From: Nageia nagi
Lineage: Eukaryota > Pinophyta
Assembly (NCBI GenBank): GCA_050084985.1
Contig: JBITNC010000002.1
Location: 14,508,001-14,572,000 of the forward strand
Reading direction: 5' to 3'
DNA length: 64,000 nt
Under the pieces are notes generated by a model, which had not been told where the DNA came from, made no database searches, and saw only the letters and a list, made by a program, of their open reading frames with translations. Each line of letters opens with the position of its first letter. Positions within the stretch are counted from its first letter, which is position 1. Made by a program: the position numbers and the translations under genes. Of this stretch, positions 11,001 to 23,290 are shown in pieces.

Positions 11001-11785
11001 AGGAGGATAAGCAAAATGAATAAGGTTGAAAAATAGTCCAACAACGAAATGATAATAAGAAGGAACAAAGTCATAACATGAATCCTTCGTAATCACAACA
11101 AAAATAACCTAGCCAAAAAAAGAGCTTGGAATCCAAGAACCCATAATTGCACTCAATGCTATTGAAGTTAATAATAATGAATATAGTTTGGATGAGGAAG
11201 CTATGGATGTGGAAGGAATGACAAATGATAAGTTGGGAGAATTATCAAACCAAAGGAAGAGATATCATAAGGAAGATATTCAGGATTTTAAAGCATGATA
11301 ATAAAGTAGGGAATAAAAAGATGAAATCCCATTAAGGCAAATGATAGGCTTCAAGAAAAATCCAAATATAGAAATACACATAGGGCATGTATCCCAAAGT
11401 GAAGTTAGAGAAAAAATGATAGAGAAATATATTGCAATATACCTACTCACTTCATCCTTCAATTTTTTTCTTAAAGAGAATTCACATCGATAATATAATT
11501 GGTTTCTTTGTAATCATTCAAAGAATTAAACATACAAATCAAAACATTAACTAAGGTACATAGATCATGGATACAAGACACCTTTTCCTTCCTTGCATTT
11601 GATGCTCATAAAAATGAATAATAATGAAAAAGGTACACATTCTCTTAGCATGGAAAAGGGAATGAAATTAAGGAATAATAATACATTAAAAAACTATACA
11701 AAGCAAATTTTTAGAATGCCTTTGAAATGATTCTTTAACATTATCATTCAAAAACATTGATTATATTTCAATAAACAAAACAAGA
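11001..11785. other. Low-information DNA, possibly the rest of LINE ORF1
   Basis: Short + strand frames rich in Lys, Asn and Glu continue to about 11290 and may be the variable C-terminal part of LINE ORF1, but no domain is recognisable. 11300-11785 shows nothing I can support. Confidence 0.35.
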
Positions 11786-11880
11786 TGGGGATGGGAGAGG
11801 GAGAGGGAGAGTGAGAGTGGGAGGGGGAGAGGGGGAAAGAGTGGGCTAGAGAGGGGAGGTAAAGAAGGAAGGGAAGTGTG
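11786..11880. repeat. Purine-rich (GGGAGA)n minisatellite
   Basis: An almost pure G/A strand of about 95 bp built from GGGAGA or GGGAGT variants, directly left of the dispersed repeat copy at 11886. Confidence 0.85.
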
Positions 11881-11885
11881 TGGGT

Positions 11886-12835
11886 TGATAACAAACAAAA
11901 TGGGATCCCATTTCAAAATGGGATCCTAATAATATCAAGATCCTATTTTTAATTTCAAATCCTCCTCCCCCTGATTTCACCTTGGTTTTTGTCTTGGGTG
12001 AGGCATGGTAAGGCAAACCCTAGGCTTGGACATGGACATACAAGTTCTTATCATTTGAAATTGGAAAAACTCGAGTTTTAATATGTATTTTATAGAGTGT
12101 TTTATAGAATTATTTTGCAAAATTAAAACCCATAATAGATGAGTGAGTGTAGATTTCAAATATGTAATTTTTTTACAATTAGATTATATTTTCTATTTTT
12201 TAATTAAATCTCATTTAAACTTACCAATAAAATTGAAAAAGTAAGTTATCTTATTTATTTAATAACTTTTTTTATTTTTTTAGAATTATAAAAAAATATT
12301 TATATGTCAACATTCTACACATGATTCTCTACTAAATAAAAAAAAAAAATCCAAAAAAAGATAAGTTTAGATCAAGTTATGTTGGCCCAACAAAAGTACT
12401 TTGAAAAATGTTATTAGGGCAAAAAAAAATTCATAAAAAAATTACAAAAAAAATATTCTCAACATTCTCCAATGTATTAACTATCTTTTTTCAAAAGGAT
12501 TTTAAAAAATACTTTAATTTATGTCAAATTATTTTGGCCCAATAATTAAAGGCATGATCATAAACCAATAAATTTTAAAAAGTGGTTTTTATAAATGCCT
12601 ATAAATTAAATTTCCATCATATGGGTATTGGAATAAATTACATATTTAAAAACTAGACTTTGAGCACTACATTTTTGTCAAAGTGAACTTTCCAAGATTT
12701 CATCTCTAAGTGCTTCAAATTTTGAGATCAATTATGACCAAACTGAAAATCAAAGAAAAAGTGTCCACTTTTTTTCCATAAAGTGGACCCATCTTCTTGC
12801 ACACACTCATGATATATATAGATACATAAGTATTT
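11886..12835 (+). repeat. Dispersed non-coding repeat, empty-site copy
   Basis: This stretch matches, in inverse orientation, two separated parts of the right half of the window. 11886-12160 corresponds to about 48550-48040, and 12150-12835 to about 40090-39405. Shared landmarks include AAATGGGATCC motifs, the TTACCATGCC/GGCATGGTAA segment, ATTAAAACCCATAATAGATG, GTTATGTTGGCCCAACAAA and AGTGGACCCATCTTCTTGCA. It has no coding capacity. It appears to be the internal part of the LTR-like element described at 39178-48845, without recognisable terminal repeats. Homology stops sharply at the CTTCTTGCACACAC end. Confidence 0.75.
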
Positions 12836-13121
12836 TAACATCCTTTTAAACCAAAGTGGTTTGTAGGACCTATATATATATCGATTAAGTATTTGAAATA
12901 TTATTTCTCACCTAATTATTTTGTATAATAAAATTACTAAGCATGTTTTTATCTTCTTAGTTTAAGAATGCATGGATCAAGTTATAATAGGCATGTCATT
13001 TAGCATATAATTGTAAATGTATGAAAATATTAGATGGGAGAATTTACAACAAAATGTTAATTAGAAGGGAAAATTTAATAGCTCAAGTTGTAATAGGCAT
13101 AGTAACCTTCAAGTTGTAATA
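12836..13121. other. AT-rich DNA left of gypsy-A
   Basis: Contains three loose copies of CAAGTTRTAATA (about 12978, 13083 and 13110). Otherwise nothing is recognised. Confidence 0.4.
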
Positions 13122-14077
13122 CACACTTGTACACATGCACCAGCCTTGGGGAGGCTCCTAGACCCCTACGTTGGCCCATGATGACATCCCAACATCCACG
13201 CATGACTCCTTGACCCACATTAGGCATGTATGGCACTCCAAACCCTCATGTTGATATTTATGGATCTTAGATACCCATGTTGGCCATGCATTACCCTTAG
13301 GCACCCATGCTAGACATTCTAAGCCCCCAAGATGCTAACATTGGATTAGAGGATCCAGTTGATGACTCTTAGGTGAGATCCAAATGTAGTAAAGTGTTAT
13401 ATAAGGCATTGGATCCTCATATCTAGATATACAAAATATTATTATTATCTTTTATATCATCCTATGGATAAGAGTCTTAGCGTAATGCTAATCAAATCCC
13501 TAGGTGTAGAATCTAGGAGGATTAGCAAGCTAAGGGATATTTTGTTCTACATAATTGGTGTAGCACCCTTTTCCATCTGATGGTATTCCAAGGTTTAGCT
13601 TATACCGTTTAGTTGGTCACTAAGATTAGAGGAGGGCTCCCTCAATGGAGAGGATTTAGGTTCTAAGGGAGAAAGGTTGTCCCATTTATCCGTCCAACTT
13701 GAGGATATTCATTGTGCCTTAGTTGGCTCCTTGGAGACCAACATCCAAATTTGGGAGCTTGATATTGCATTATTTTTCATCATTTATCTTACATACGACC
13801 ATTAGGCATTTGGATCTCATGTTATATTGTGTACTTTTCTATTATTGTAACATTGTAGTTTGATTATTCATTCATGCATGTATCAATCAAACATTGGCAT
13901 TGTAAGGGTTATAAAATTGATATCTACTTATCTTGGCTAGTTGTTAGTATTGTTGAATTGATCATGCTTATAATTGATGACCTAACCATAACATTAGCAT
14001 CTTGAGGTTATTTAAGCTTGTATTTGCACTTCTAGTCTAGATGTGGGCATTTGTTTGGTTGAATTTGCTAATTTGCA
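13122..14077 (+). repeat. gypsy-A 5' LTR, truncated at its 5' end
   Basis: Aligns with 17335-18287 throughout. Shared blocks include GGAGGCTCCTAGACCCC, ATAAGGCATT, ATCCTATGGATAAGAGTC, CATCTGATGGTATT and ATTCATTCATGCATGTAT. The beginning found in the 3' LTR (17077-17334) is missing here. The exact 3' end is uncertain by a few bases because the LTR end is not a clean CA. Confidence 0.85.
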
Positions 14078-14085
14078 CTTTATAG

Positions 14086-14097
14086 TGGTATCAAAGC
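14086..14097 (+). other. gypsy-A primer binding site
   Basis: TGGTATCAAAGC, complementary to the 3' end of initiator tRNA-Met apart from one base, just after the 5' LTR. Confidence 0.85.
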
Positions 14098-14619
14098 TTG
14101 GATATGCTCAACCTATGAAACCTCCAACTCTTCACTATTACACTAAATCCAATATTTAGAGAGAGATGGAATCCATAAGAAAGAGAGAAAAGTCATAAGC
14201 AGAAGAGACACCTTTTAGCGCCATCTAAGAGAAAGATAGCCAACCATGGATGAATGATTTGGGATTCCATACCTGAATGAAAGTTCAATGAACTTATTTT
14301 GACCATTCATAGCATGATAAGAGCCATCACCACCATGTAGAGTAAGTTGAAAAGACATGCAGGAGTTTTGAGAGGATCCAAAAAGGCACATTAGCCCCCC
14401 ATATCCTACCTTAGATGAAGGAGAAGAGTTGCATGAAGAGGATAGAGTAGATCAAGAGGCATGTAGTAGGATATCTCATAGTTTGAGAGAAAAAATCTAA
14501 TTAGCAAAGATCTATGGGTCATCCAAAATCCACATTCTTGATATCCCACTCACACTAAGAATCATAGGGTACTAACACTCTCCTAGGGAGATACCTACAT
14601 GAGGATGTTAGTAATATTG

Positions 14620-16085
14620 GGGAACAACCCATTATCCCCAAGCCATCCAAATTGATATTCATCAATAAGTCAAGAGAAGAGATAAAGAATAGGGTTCTTA
14701 GCCCACTAAAGCTGAATCAAATTTTTAAGGAGTACTCTATGTTGGATCTAGCCTTGAAGAGAGATGTTAACTTCAAAAACTACCTAGAGATCTTAGGGTT
14801 GAAAGGGAGCAGTTCACACGATCCACACACCCTAGGTAGCTCATGGGGAGATAAGAGAGACATGCATTAGAAGATAAATAAAATGCAAGTACATATGTAT
14901 GATTGGAAGAGGATGACTACTAGGGCATGGCTACATCAATTGCAGAGCTACTTCACCTTGAGCACAAATATAGTGGAAGAAGATGCAATTCATTTTGTAT
15001 CATTACATTTTGAGGTTGATGCCCTCGAATGTTGCACCATCAAGTAATCATTCAATATTACTCATTCATTACCACTTTTTATGAGTTTGTTATATGGCTA
15101 GTACAAAGGTTTGATCAAAAGAAGAAGAATGATTACTTCCAAGATCTAACATTCTAGAGGTAGCAAGGAGCAGTCAATGAGTATGTATTAGAGTTCCAAA
15201 ATATCACAGTCATGATTCATCACATTATCTAAGAGTAGTTGACATTCCTCTTCATAGAGGGATTGATGGAGTTATTGTAGGGAATGGTCAGGGTATCCTC
15301 ACCTAGGAGCCTTAATGATGCCATCTGAGCTACATATGACCTAGAGCTAACCATGAAATCCCTTAAAGGAGGGAAGATGTAAAAGGGGTTGACCACTCGA
15401 AAGAATTTTGCATATAAGGAGAGGCCTAGTAAGACCAAACCTTTCTATCCACCTTAGATGAACCAATTGGATGTAGCCACATGAAGGAAGCTAAGGGAGA
15501 AAGATAAGTGCTTCTATTGCAAGAATACTTAAGAGCCAAGGCACCCTTTCCAAGGCAAGGGAAAGGTACACTACATTGATTTTTTTCTAATGAGGAGATA
15601 GATGATTCAGACCTAGATCTTGGCATGGACATGTTAGATCAAGAGGTATCTAGAGTAGAAGGAACATTGGGCGATGTGATTGCTTCACTCCATGGGGAAA
15701 AGAAGTACCTCACACTAAAGGTAGTGGGGCAAGCTAGTGGATAAGATATGATAGTCCTGATTGATCTAGGGGCATCCCACAACTTCATTGATGAGGGCTT
15801 TATGGAGAAGAATCTAAAAATCAAAGGGTTCAAAGGATTCAAAGTTTCCAATATCAATGGAAAACTCACTCTTATGGATCACATAGATGAGAGGTTTGGA
15901 GTGAGGCTACAAAGTTACATAATGAGGGAGAAATTTTATGTTTATCTCTTGAAGGGATATCCTCACATCATTCTGGGAGTATAGTGGCTATTAGAATTAA
16001 GTGATATCTACACCAACTACTAGAAACTCATTACGAGTTTCAAGATCAAAGGGAAGATCCATACACTATAGGGAATTTATGATGA
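14620..16085 (+). pseudogene. gypsy-A gag and aspartic protease (degenerate)
   Basis: Gag-protease remains. An N-terminal open piece is at 14652-14870. The Retrotrans_gag-like core is at about 14900-15240, with TRAWLHQLQSYFTLS and EEDAIHFVSLHFEVDALE recognisable. A following linker carries FYPP and MNQLDVAT-like stretches. A zinc-knuckle remnant is near 15510 (CFYCKNT, stop, EPRHP). The retropepsin domain is at about 15715-15984: IVLIDLGASHNFIDEGF is the active-site loop, with Leu where the family has Ser or Thr (DSGASHNFI), and PHIILGVQWL-like follows. The protease stretch has 78 open codons. Other stops mostly replace Trp or Gln. With Leu in the catalytic triad the protease would be inactive. 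Confidence 0.85.
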
Positions 16086-16179
16086 TATACCCATATGTGG
16101 AAAATAAATGGCTAAAGGTGATTGAGTAGTACCAAAAGAAAGAGGGAGCTAAAAATGGGGCCACTTTGGACATAGATAA

Positions 16180-16765
16180 GTTTCAACAGGAAGAGAGGAG
16201 CATTGGAGAGCTACCATATCCCACGTTGTAGCCAAAGAAGCTTGGAGGTGGCATGTTGAGCTTGGAGGGTCTGTTGCACCTCCTATTTGGCCTTAGGGAG
16301 GATAAACACCCCACATGGAGCTTGGAAGAGGATTTCCATCCTATGTTAGACCTAAGAGAGTTTATATCTTCCAATTAGAGGATTGATAGGGTTTAGAGTG
16401 GGACATTGATCCTAAAGGAGATTTATTTCCCCACATTACATTTAGGAGAGCTACTACACCTCACATGGATGATTAAGGGATATTTTTGCATGATAGTGAG
16501 CATGGAGGGGTTTGGGCATACACATCTAGTTTGAAGGGGAATGTATACCTAACATCTGGACTAAGGGAGTGTTGGCTCCCCATGTTGGACTTGGAAAGGT
16601 ATATGTACTTGATAATGGACTAGAAAATAACTTAGCATCCTACATTGGAGGATGGAAAAGTTTTCAACTTCACCATGGTAGTTGGGAGAATTTGGGATCC
16701 TATATGGTGCTTAGGGGATCTTGGACATGGATTTAGAGCAAAGCCTCCACCTATTTATTCTTACC
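16180..16765 (+). repeat. Degenerate tandem short repeats between protease and PPT of gypsy-A
   Basis: About a dozen loose copies of a unit of roughly 40-50 bp built from TTGGAG/CTTAGGGAG and CACCYCACATTGGA-like halves (for example near 16235, 16255, 16290, 16320, 16350, 16420, 16440, 16560 and 16640). In one frame they would encode a periodic Leu/Gly/Pro-rich chain, but the frame is interrupted. It occupies the place where RT and integrase would be. Confidence 0.55.
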
Positions 16766-17063
16766 TATGATTTACTTGAGGTTTTTGTAGGTACACCCAC
16801 TCAGAGGCTTTCATACACTCTCATATCTCCTAAGGAAAGCCATGCAACACTTGATGGAGAATGATAACCACATCATATTAGAGTTTTTGCATTCATTATT
16901 GATGCATGATAATATAGCCTTAATATTCCATACAAGATCCTCATCATGGAGAGGACATATTGAAGTTACATTCAATTCTAATAGATTATAGTCTACAAGG
17001 TTGAAGAATTCTTGGAAGATAATATGCTACAGCCTTCCACCATTGCTTGAGGGTAGCAATTCG

Positions 17064-17076
17064 AGAGGGGAGGCTT
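17064..17076 (+). other. gypsy-A polypurine tract
   Basis: GAGAGGGGAGGC plus a T-run directly before the 3' LTR start TGTGACATCC. Confidence 0.8.
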
Positions 17077-18287
17077 TGTGACATCCCCCTTGTATTATTT
17101 TAATTAATTATGGAATTCTATGAATTCTCTTTTTTATTATATTTTATTATTTAATTATGTTTTAAGTTAATTCTTGGGATAAAAGACTTAATAGGTCATT
17201 GGACCCCACTAAGAACCCCAAATGTGATGTATCCCTCCCAAGTATAGATTAGGTATTTTAATGTACTCAAAGATCTTGATACATGATTATGGTAATCCCA
17301 AGGTCTATTTAGCACTTAAGTAGATGGATGAGTACTTATACACATGTGCTAGCCTTAGGGAGGCTTCTAGACCCCCATGTTAGCCCATGATGACACCCTA
17401 GCACCCATGCATGTCTACTAGATCTATGTTAGGCATGTGTGGTACTCCATACCCCCATGTTGGCATTTATGGCTCTTGGATACCCACATTAGGCATGCCT
17501 AACCCCTAGGAACCCATGTTGGACATCTTGGGCCCCTAAGAGACTAATGTTGGATTAGAGGAGCTAGGTGATGACTCCTAGGTGAGATATAGATGTAGTG
17601 AAGTATTATATAAGGCATTAGAGCCTCATAGATGGATATACATAATATTATTATTATCTTTGATACCATCCTATGGATAAGAGTCATAGCACAACACTAA
17701 GAAAACCCCTAGGTGTAACATCTAGGAGGATTAGTAAGATGAGGGATTCTATTAGTCTATGATATTTGTGTAGCACCCTTGCCCATCTGATGGTATTATG
17801 AGGTTGAGATTTTACCATTTAGTTAGTCACCAAGATCAAAGGAGGGATCCCTTAATGGAGAGGATTCAAATTTTGAGGGAGAAAGGTTGTCCCATCTATC
17901 CATCCAACTTGAGGATATTTGTTATGCCCTAGCTGGCTCCTTAAAGGCCAACATCTAGCTCTAGGGGCTTGGTATTGTATTGTTGTTCATCATGTATCTT
18001 ACATACAACCTTTGGACATTTGGATCCCATGTTATATTGTTTACTTGTCCATTATTGCAACATTATGGTTTGGTTATTCATTCATGCATGTATGAGCCAA
18101 ACATTGGCATTATAAGGGTCTGAACATTGATATCTTCTTATCTTGGCTAGTTGTTAGCATTGTTGAATTGTTCATGCTTGTAATTGATTCATTAACCCTA
18201 ATGTTAGCATATTTAGGTTATTTAAGCTTGTATTTACACTTATAGGCCATACATAGGCATTTCTTTGGTTAAATTTGCTAATTTGCA
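17077..18287 (+). repeat. gypsy-A 3' LTR
   Basis: About 1.2 kb from TGTGACATCC to the segment AATTTGCTAATTTGCA, which also ends the 5' LTR. A plausible TATA region is ATTATATAAGGCATT (about 17606-17620), matching 13393-13407 in the other LTR. Confidence 0.85.
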
Positions 18288-18957
18288 CTTGAGATTGTAA
18301 TTGGATCTTTACATAGAATAAGTTCATGGTATTGATAAAGAAGCATAATAGGATGAATGTGCACTCCATTTGATAGTTGTGCATAGTATTCAACCTATTT
18401 GGTAGAGCATTGCTAAATAGGTTCAGTAGATGTAATTTGCAAACAAGCCTCAAGGCTAGAAGAGCCTGTAAGTATGGTAGAAATGACATCTTTAGTTAAT
18501 GCAACTACTTTGTATGTAAAATAAAATGGGTGATAATGGCCTGGAAGTAATATTATAATGTAACAATAAAACATTATGATAAACAATAATGCTAATGTCC
18601 AATTCTACATAGAAATAGAAAGATGAGAATTTTTATATTAAAAATAGAGTATGCATAATGCAAAAAAATAAAAATTTCTAGATACATTCAAGGTTTCATT
18701 TTCTTGTTTCAAAATGTTTATATTAGTTTTCCTATGTATAGATAATTCGGTATGATTTTAAGGATCATGAATTTAGTTAAATTGGTTACAAGTATTGATA
18801 TTTTTTGTTATTTTTATGTAAATATACACAAGGTCATGAAATAATTTGCAAATGCAAATGTTACAAATATAGTTTTATCGAATGCAAACATTGAAGGATA
18901 TACAATTACATGTGATATGATTTGATATAAAAAAACTAAAATAATTGCATTCTATAT
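18288..18957. other. AT-rich DNA between gypsy-A and copia-B
   Basis: No gene recognised. A frame of 105 codons on the - strand (18172-18489) overlaps the LTR end and shows no family signal. Confidence 0.45.
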
Positions 18958-19454
18958 TGAAAGAATAAACACTAACAATAATTCCTACATAACCAAGATC
19001 TCTTGAAAGTTCACAAACACACCTAACAAACTCATAAAGCAATCTCACAAGGATAAATCAAGATGTAAGTGGTTCCTCCAACTAATAGTACATCCTCTAA
19101 CTAGATCTCATTTCATTCACAAATATGAACTCTTACAATACTTGTAAATTTTTCTCCTAAACACTATCCTCTAGCATAATTTTACTTCACAAATTGGTAT
19201 GTGATAACAAAGAGGGAGCCTTTTATTTATAGGCCAAAATTTCTCTTTGGATCACCCTTTTACCCAATGTACAAAGGCATGTCATGCACTCCCTTTTACC
19301 CAAGGGGCATGCTCATGACATGGAGTGTAGAATAAGTTTATATTATCATATTCACTTAAATACTTAAGTTATCAAATGATAACCTTAAGTATTAGTGAAC
19401 TTACATAAAATATTATTATAAAACCTTTACAATAATGCATTATATATTCCAACA
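18958..19454 (-). repeat. copia-B 3' LTR
   Basis: On the - strand starts TGTTGGAATATATAATGC and ends ...TTATTCTTTCA. U3 palindrome at 19359-19393, TATA box (TATAAATA) near 19225-19232. Confidence 0.92.
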
Positions 19455-19466
19455 TTCCCCCTTAAT
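19455..19466 (-). other. copia-B polypurine tract
   Basis: TTAAGGGGGAA on the - strand immediately before the 3' LTR. Confidence 0.85.
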
Positions 19467-20200
19467 GAAATATTGGGATATAGTGAATAAGAGAAAAGAA
19501 AGAAAGAAAGTAAGAGAGTTCTCCTCCAAACAGATACAACAAAGATAAGAACATTTTACATATTTGTAAAGTAAAAAATAGTCTAGTTTGAGACTCACTA
19601 CTTTTCCAAATACAATCATTAACCATAACTAATTTCAATGTACATGAAGTATTCATCCAATTGGAAGTCATGAAGAGTCTCCAAGATCCTGCATACTTGA
19701 AGTAAGTAACCTGTAATCTCAAAGGAACATGTTAGTCATAAGCAGCTTGAATAATAAGATCAGTTAGATGCAACATATTCATATCAACTAGAATAGATGA
19801 ATCATATAAATATTATCATGAACTAATCAATGGTGCACTATAATTCATCACAAAGATGCCAATCCAAAAACTTATAGTCACCTATTGTATATAAAACATG
19901 TGTTTATTATCAAAAAATGCACATACAAGTTCCTCACATATGGATAACTAAACAATGTTAAAAACACATAAGAGTTCCTCACACATGGATAATTGAATAG
20001 TGCTAGATTGGCTAATCTTCCTTTTTAAAATTTGTACAATAAGTTCCTCATGCAAAGTGAACTTACCATGAAGGTATATAACAAAACCAACACTATACAG
20101 CACAAAATCCTCTTAAGAGTGAAGTTGTCATCACAAACATGAATTCAACATAAGAATTCAAACTTCACTCCCCCTTGAGGGTAACTTCACCAACCTGATA
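19467..20200 (-). other. copia-B 3' untranslated region
   Basis: Non-coding. Matches copia-A 3546-4250 and the visible part of copia-C. Repeated GTTCCTCA motifs at about 19929, 19974 and 20043 are the inverse of the GAGGAACT motifs in copia-A. Confidence 0.75.
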
Positions 20201-20209
20201 GCATCCCTA

Positions 20210-23200
20210 AGCTTATAGAATTAAGCTTTTGAGAGGGGCTTGGTGAATAAATTAGCAAATTTCAAGGTGGATGGATAATACTCTAGGTGTATGATGCCAT
20301 CAAGAACCTTCTTCTTGATAAAATGGGCTTGGATTTTCACATGTTTTATTCTCTTATATAATACAAAATTCTTAACCAAAGAAATAGTCAATTAATTATC
20401 TAAAAAAAATGAAATATGAGCTAGTTTGCTCGTATCTAATTTCTTTTAGAATATACCTTAACCAAATAGCTTCTTGAGTTGCAACAAACATGGCATAGTA
20501 ACTAACTTTTGTAGTGAAAAGAGAAATAGTGGGTTGTTTCTTAAAAGCTCAAAACATAGCACCTGAATCAATGCTAAACACATATGCAAAGGTTGATTTC
20601 CTATCATCTATATCTCCCTCATAATTAGAATCTAAGAATCTAGAGAGAATAAATGAGGGTAACTTAGAATACTTGAGAGTAAGATCCTTAGTCCTTACAA
20701 CATACCTCAAAATTTGATTAACAACATTAAGGTGTTCAACATATGGTTTTTGCATGAATCATACCATTAGATTTACTACAAAGGTAATATCTAATCTAGA
20801 AATAGTTAAATATAGAAGATTACCAATTAATTATCTATAAGCTGTAGCATTAGTTAATTGAGAGTTAGAGCTTAGAGAAATAGCGATTCTAGGAGAGATT
20901 AGGATTGTAGCATATCTACACTCCATTTCAAACTTCTATAAGATATCTGATATATACTTTGATTGACTAAGATAAGTGTAATATTTCTATTAGTATACTT
21001 ACATTCCAAGGTAGTAGTGCAAGAGATCAAGATCAATCATTTCAAACATTACCTTAAGTTTGGATATGCACTCTTGAATGATTTCATCATTATTTCTAGT
21101 AATCAAATGATAATCCACATAAAAGAGAATCAAGACCACATCTTTTTCTTGATTAAGCACATATGAATTGGAGTTAAAAAAAACACTTGGAGAATCCAAT
21201 GTCTACAAAGTACCTTTAAATCTTCTTGTACTAAGCTCTAGGTGCTTGCTTAAGTCCATATAATGACTTATTTATCCTTCACACAAAAGACTCTTTGCCT
21301 TCCATAATAAATATTTTTAGTTGATTTATGAAGATTTTCACATCTAATTCACCATTGTGAAATGCATTCTTGATGTCAAGTTGAAAAAATTTCCATCCTT
21401 AAGCTTTAGAAAGAGCAAGGATAATCTTGATAGTGGGCATCTTTGCCATGCAAGCAAAGGTTTTCTCATAATCTACATCATATTTTTGAACAAAACCTTT
21501 AGCTACTAACCTTGCCTTATATTTCTCAATATATTCAACTAAATTTAACTTGAACTTGTAGATCCATTTATTGATAATCATATTCTTCTTATTGGGATAA
21601 GAAACCAAGTCCTAAGTTTCATTTTTCATAAGAGCCTCATACTCCATACTCCATTTTCATGGCTTCCATCCATCACTCATGCTTAGGAGCTTCTTTGAAA
21701 GATGAGGGCTCATGCTTGTTTTCAATCTTGAAAAATAAGGATTTGTTCAAGGTCATCCTCCTTATTACCTTTTGTGTTGGAGAGTTTTGTTCTTAAGGTG
21801 ACTTATCTATATCAACATCCAACTAGCTAAGAGTAACTGACCAGTCATCTCGATCATCAACATCTTCATTAAAAGTAGATTTTTTAGGAAGCTCATTGAA
21901 CTTTACATCCTTTGAAATAAACATGACTTTGTAGAATGGTGAGTAGAGCTTGTAACCTTTATGCTAACTATCATAACCTACAAAGATGCATTTTTCATCT
22001 CTTTTATCTAGCTTTTTTCCTTTTTTTCAAAAATAAAGTAGGAGAATGCTTCACAACCAAACATCCTAAGGTGAGAAATGTTCGGTTTTCTTCTTAACCA
22101 TGCCTCAAAAGAAGTTTTTCCCTAAACAGTTTTTGTGGGACACCTATTCAAGGTGTAAATAGTATTGTTCACAGTTTCACCCTATAAGAAACTAGGAATA
22201 TTACCTAACATGCATCTAGCCATTTCCATAATTATTCTATTTTTCTTTCAGCAACACCATTCTGCTAAGGAGTGTAAGGAATTGTAAATTACCTTTTGAT
22301 TCCATACTTAGCATAATAATCATTTAACTCATTACTATTGTATTCTCCTCCATTACCTAATCTTAACATGTTGATCTTAAGGTTAGTTTGATTCTCAACA
22401 AAGGCCTTAAAATCTTTAAAACTCTTAAAGGTTTGATCCTTGTGCTCAAGTATATACCTAAAGGTCATCCTACTAAAATTATCAATGAAGTTCAAGATGT
22501 AAGATGCTCCCCCAAGGAACTTAGTCTAAAATGAACCTATCAAATCTGAATGCATAAGTTGAAGAGGTTGAGATGCTCTTATTACTTTATCTTTTTTAAA
22601 CTTTTATCTATACATCTTACCAAGAATACACTTCTCACATAGACCAATTGAAAGAAAAATTAAAGGCAAACCTTCCACAAGTTCTTGGTCTTTCATGAAT
22701 TGAATACTCTTATGGTTAAGGTGCCCTAAATGTTGGTACCAAAAATTACCTCTAGAACACACATTTGTAGCAAGACACATATTTATTAGAACTTGATCCA
22801 TAATGTAGAGATCATCTTTTATTAACCTTTTAACCAATGTGGCAAGTCCTTTCTTACTACACTAAGATTAAGAGTTGAACTCAAATGAGTACCCTTTTCT
22901 AGCAACTTGGATCATAAAGAGAAGGTTCATCCTAAGCTTAGGAACATAGAACATATTCTTAAGAACTTTACCATGAATCAACACACTTCCAATTCCTTAG
23001 ACTTCAAGGATAAAGTTATCATCTATCACAACTGCATCTTTTATATACTTGTGAAAGTTTTCAAATTTTTTCTTTTCAAAACATAGGTGATTAGTGCAAC
23101 TAGAGTTAACAATCTAATCAAATGAAAAAATACAAGATATAAAGTAGAGCATCATAGCAAAACTAGCTTGAATATTCTTCTTTCCTTTAAAGTTCTTTAT

Positions 23201-23290
23201 ATTTTCATTACCTTTATTCTTTTTCTTTTATTTCTTTTTATATTAATCAAATTTTTTTATGAATTTGGATGCTATAATAGTTACAATTTT
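20210..23290 (-). pseudogene. copia-B pol: protease, integrase, RT, RNase H (degenerate)
   Basis: Read on the - strand. The protease near 23130-23090 shows WIVNSSCTNHLC, where the family has WIxDSGxTxH; the catalytic Asp is Asn. GAG-pre-integrase is at 22837-22604 (WYQHLGHLNHKSIQFMKDQE). The integrase core at 22495-22289 opens with FIDNFSRMTFRYILEHKDQT and continues to YAKYGIKR. RT begins at 21608 (KWIYKFKLNLVEYIEKYKAR) and its catalytic motif at about 21120 is YVDYHLITRN, where YVDD is expected; the second Asp is Tyr. The motif HYYLGM follows. RNase H runs from 20755 down to about 20290 (QKPYVEHLNVVNQILRYV). Many stops and at least two catalytic losses. Confidence 0.92.

Larger units (their letters stand above)
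13122..18287 (+). mobile_element. Ty3/gypsy-type LTR element lacking RT and integrase (gypsy-A)
   Basis: Two long direct repeats (13122-14077 and 17077-18287) bound an internal region of about 3 kb with PBS, gag, protease and PPT in the right order and orientation. The 3' LTR starts TGTGACATCC, a typical plant gypsy start. The 5' LTR lacks its first part, roughly 250 bp, so no target duplication can be read. Between the protease (ending near 16080) and the PPT at 17064 there is no RT, RNase H or integrase, only degenerate short repeats. This layout is that of a non-autonomous gag-bearing element, or of an internally deleted copy. Confidence 0.82.
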
